Source: Symbiodinium natans
Lineage: Eukaryota; Sar; Dinophyceae; Suessiales; Symbiodiniaceae
Direction: 5' to 3'
Length of the DNA stretch: 64,000 nucleotides
Assembly: GCA_905221605.1 (NCBI GenBank)
Contig: CAJNDS010002096.1
Span: forward strand, 491,001 to 555,000
Shown: positions 61,729-64,000 of the stretch, piece by piece
Layout: each line of letters begins with the position of its first letter
Position numbering within the stretch: position 1 is the stretch's first letter
Position numbers and translations under genes: made by a program
The notes under the pieces: generated by a model
Told to the model about the DNA's origin: nothing
Database searches by the model: none
Seen by the model: the letters and a program-made list of their open reading frames with translations, nothing else

Positions 61729-63486
61729 ATGGCCATGGCGGGAGCTGAGCAACGCAGCAAACAATTCCAGCTGCACGAGGACATGCTGGGCAGGATCACT
61801 GCCCTGCACAAAAGCTCCATCGCCAGGGCACTTACGGAGCCTATGGGCCAGCAAATTGGCCATGGCAACAGTGCGTTCGTGACCACGCTGGCCTACCCGA
61901 CCCCGGAGGGACATCGACTGGTCGTCAAGCGTGCAAAACAGAATCGGGAGGCCGAGATGCAAAAAGAAATTCACCGCCTACGGCGTCTCCCGACGATCCC
62001 CCTCTTTCAGACCATCCTGCACACTGAAATCGGCGCTGCGGTCATGCTCACATTGTACACAGTTGAGGAAGGCATCAAGCAGCACCTCTACCGGAAAAAA
62101 GCCCGAGCAGGATCGACAACCACCTTGCAGACTATCCCCAGCACTGCTGAGGGGGACAAGGATGAGGCACCAGGACACTGTCCTCCTGCCCGAATCCCCT
62201 TTTCAGCATGGAATGAAGACGGCACTCCGGTATACCTGCCAAACCCACTCCAGGCGGAGGAGCATCAATGGTACGACAAAATGGACCAGAGGCACATGAA
62301 AGAGCTCTTCGACACCATCGCTGAGGACATGCAGTGCGCCCTCTCAGTGCTACACCAGCACGGCATCATCCATGCGGACATTCACCTGGGCAACATCATG
62401 TCGTCGCAGTCACTAAGCCACACCAGCCCACAGTGGGTCCTCATTGACTTGGGCGACAATGCGGCAGAGGCCCTTTACTCAATACAGGAAGGGTACGGGG
62501 CGCAAGTCAGAGGAGGAGACCTTCACCGGCCGCCAAGGGTGGACAAGTCGCAATACCACACGGGCAACGGCGACCTCTACCGCCTCTCGCTGACGCTCAG
62601 CAAGCAAATCTTCCCGCTTCTCCTCCACTACACTACAGGTCCAGTGGCTACCATGGGAGCCGACATACCCACGGGAGCGATCTCCAGTGAAACTGCTGAT
62701 GACATGCGACGGTGGGTTACCCAGGCAAAGGCGGAGACACCCCCGGCACACCCCACCTCCATGTGGCCATCGGGATCCTGGCTGAAAAGCGCTAAGAATC
62801 TCATGCTGGTCCTCAAGGTCAGCCTGTGGGACAAGGACGGCAACCCGGTCACCTCAACGCTTACGATCCAACCCCCCATGACAGACGCTGAACGTACTCC
62901 CCAGGAGTGCCTCAGAAGCAATTTCTACGGCAATGCCAACGGCAGGATGGTAGAGGAGGCTCAGTCTTCCAAGAACAAGGGCACGGGCAGCTGGGAGCGC
63001 ACGGCTATTTCCGCCAGATGGACCCTCATGTGTGACCTGAAGACAACCGGCAAGTCCTACCTGAAGGTCAACCAGACAGTCTACCCGTACAAAATGTACG
63101 GGAACAGCAACGGCCGCCTTGTGTTGGAAACGGGCCCACCACCAGCAACGACGGCCAGCCCGGTGCCCTCCAATACAGGAGGACAGAAGAGGGTTAGAGA
63201 CGCTCCAGCCCAATTCGACTACGAGCACTTGTTGATGTCAAGAGGACAAGGCATCTGGGCTGATCCTCCTCCTCCACCGGCGGACGCGAGCGCCAGCTCA
63301 CCTCCAGCGCCAGGCACACCAGAACTTGAGCTTCCACCTCTTCCACTACTACCGACGCACACCGGCTCCATGATGATGAGCAACGCCGACATGGTCATCC
63401 TCAGCACCTGGCTGGCGGCGCTGCCACCTGAACAGCGTCGCATTCTGCAATGGGCGGTGTTCGCCTACTCGCAGGTGTCGCGCTGA
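61729..63486 (+). CDS. protein-kinase-like protein of the element (non-RD)
   Basis: First in-frame ATG is 61729 (MAMAGAEQ), giving 585 residues; the open frame before it has no ATG. Kinase signs in order: Gly-loop-like GHGNSAFV (61858-61881), VVKRAK with the ATP-site Lys at 61927, a helix-C-like EAEMQKEIHRLRRL, a long insert (about 62095-62290), then HADIHLGNI with the catalytic Asp at 62377 and Asn at 62392. IDLGD has the Mg-binding Asp at 62446 (DLG for DFG), and GDLYRLSLTL sits at the F-helix position. HAD for HRD makes it non-RD. HxDIHxGNI recalls atypical and aminoglycoside-type kinases as much as classical ones. The C-terminal half is novel, with a duplicated YGN[AS]NGR[ML]V motif (62930-62953 and 63101-63122), followed by a Pro-rich linker and a helical end. 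Substrate unknown. Confidence 0.7.
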   Translation: MAMAGAEQRSKQFQLHEDMLGRITALHKSSIARALTEPMGQQIGHGNSAFVTTLAYPTPEGHRLVVKRAKQNREAEMQKEIHRLRRLPTIPLFQTILHTEIGAAVMLTLYTVEEGIKQHLYRKKARAGSTTTLQTIPSTAEGDKDEAPGHCPPARIPFSAWNEDGTPVYLPNPLQAEEHQWYDKMDQRHMKELFDTIAEDMQCALSVLHQHGIIHADIHLGNIMSSQSLSHTSPQWVLIDLGDNAAEALYSIQEGYGAQVRGGDLHRPPRVDKSQYHTGNGDLYRLSLTLSKQIFPLLLHYTTGPVATMGADIPTGAISSETADDMRRWVTQAKAETPPAHPTSMWPSGSWLKSAKNLMLVLKVSLWDKDGNPVTSTLTIQPPMTDAERTPQECLRSNFYGNANGRMVEEAQSSKNKGTGSWERTAISARWTLMCDLKTTGKSYLKVNQTVYPYKMYGNSNGRLVLETGPPPATTASPVPSNTGGQKRVRDAPAQFDYEHLLMSRGQGIWADPPPPPADASASSPPAPGTPELELPPLPLLPTHTGSMMMSNADMVILSTWLAALPPEQRRILQWAVFAYSQVSR

Positions 63487-63614
63487 GCAACTCCCAAATT
63501 CGTTCGCGCAGGAAAGGGCAAGCACTGCTTAGCCGTTCACGGGACACTGTCCAGACCAAAGTACAGACTGCACTGCAGCAGTACATCAAGTACCTGTACA
63601 GACCAGACAGCTGA
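63478..63614 (+). CDS. possible short out-of-frame extension after the kinase ORF
   Basis: A second frame overlapping the kinase stop reads LSNSQIRSRRKGQALLSRSR, then DTVQTKVQTALQQYIKYLYR and a TGA. It is basic and helical and looks less random than its surroundings. It could be a frameshifted C-terminus or chance. Confidence 0.25.
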
Positions 63615-63970
63615 CCTACCAAGCCGCTGACACAGCTCACGAATCTCACCTTTCACCTTTTCCCGTAAGAGCATTCATTCCTGCCAACCACGGCAGCACC
63701 GGAAGCTAATACTTCAAGGATGCGAAAAAATATTCCCCACAGCCGCTGAGCCACAACTGACCAGCTGCCCAGCTCTCCCCCTGCAGGGCCACAAGCTTGC
63801 TGCGGACACCCTGCGTGGAGCACATCATAGCCCTCCAGCTCAAAGCACTTACGACTAGCTCACATCTCATTTAAGCAACTCTTTGCAACTAATTCACGTA
63901 GCGGCACTGCTTCTCCCATAGGATCGCTCTGGACAGAGACAGACTGAGACAGAGCCTAGCCCGCCCAGCC
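63487..63970 (+). other. inter-ORF spacer of the element
   Basis: No long ORF beyond the short one above. Contains CCGTAAGAGC at 63663-63672, identical to part of hairpin 3, but without flanking complementary arms. Confidence 0.4.
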
Positions 63971-64000
63971 ATGGCAGCCGCGCCAAGGGCCCCGTCACCA
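63971..64000 (+). CDS. possible start of a further ORF, cut by the window end
   Basis: ATG at 63971 in good context (GCCATGG) opens MAAAPRAPSP and remains open to the end. Ten codons only, so support is positional: it repeats the spacing seen between earlier ORFs. Confidence 0.3.
   Translation, partial: MAAAPRAPSP

Overview
This window reads as nuclear DNA of a photosynthetic dinoflagellate. That is an inference from four things seen in the sequence: genes cut into many very short exons, introns that begin with GC or GA as well as GT and end with AG, an N-terminal leader of the plastid-import type on a glutaredoxin-like protein, and scattered degenerate TTTAGGG/CCCTAAA tracts. All host genes I can place with confidence lie on the + strand. 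No bacterial-type operons, rRNA, tRNA or CRISPR were seen. Most of the first 53 kb is intron or intergenic DNA full of satellites and microsatellites, and most long open frames there are chance readings.

Layout. 1-25 kb: repeat-rich DNA (a degenerate satellite at 2.26-3.47 kb, a palindrome-bearing 110-bp tandem repeat at 3.72-4.21 kb) with isolated exon candidates near 4.6-5.5, 8.9, 10.9-12.0, 19.4 and 24.0 kb, and a ubiquitin-like exon on the - strand at 12.7-12.8 kb. 25.3-29.4 kb: a three-exon plastid-type glutaredoxin whose second intron (3.25 kb) is packed with minisatellites and a 53-bp near-perfect palindrome. 30.3-36.6 kb: a sphingolipid delta-4 desaturase (DEGS family) in at least 13 exons, several of only 20-35 nt. 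43.15-43.86 kb: the first two exons of a major-facilitator transporter resembling the vesicular amine transporter group. 47.2-47.7 kb: the last two exons of a two-helix membrane protein. 52.2-52.4 kb: a terminal exon followed by AATAAA.

53.5-64 kb differs: an 870-bp trinucleotide tract, then about 9.5 kb of dense intronless coding sequence running off the window end. It starts with a LINE-type polyprotein (AP-like endonuclease, reverse transcriptase, zinc fingers). Across one frame change this continues into another zinc finger and a ubiquitin-specific protease (USP, C19) domain with its Cys, QQD and His boxes. Then come three short hairpins with the same loop but different, compensating stems, two or three small unknown ORFs (one pair joined by an ATGA stop-start overlap), and a 585-residue protein with a non-RD protein-kinase-like domain. 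Another ATG opens 30 bp before the window ends.

My reading is that 54.4-64 kb is one large polycistronic non-LTR retroelement carrying its own deubiquitinase and kinase. That is the most unusual thing here. Its full extent and the cotranscription of its ORFs are inferred, not shown.
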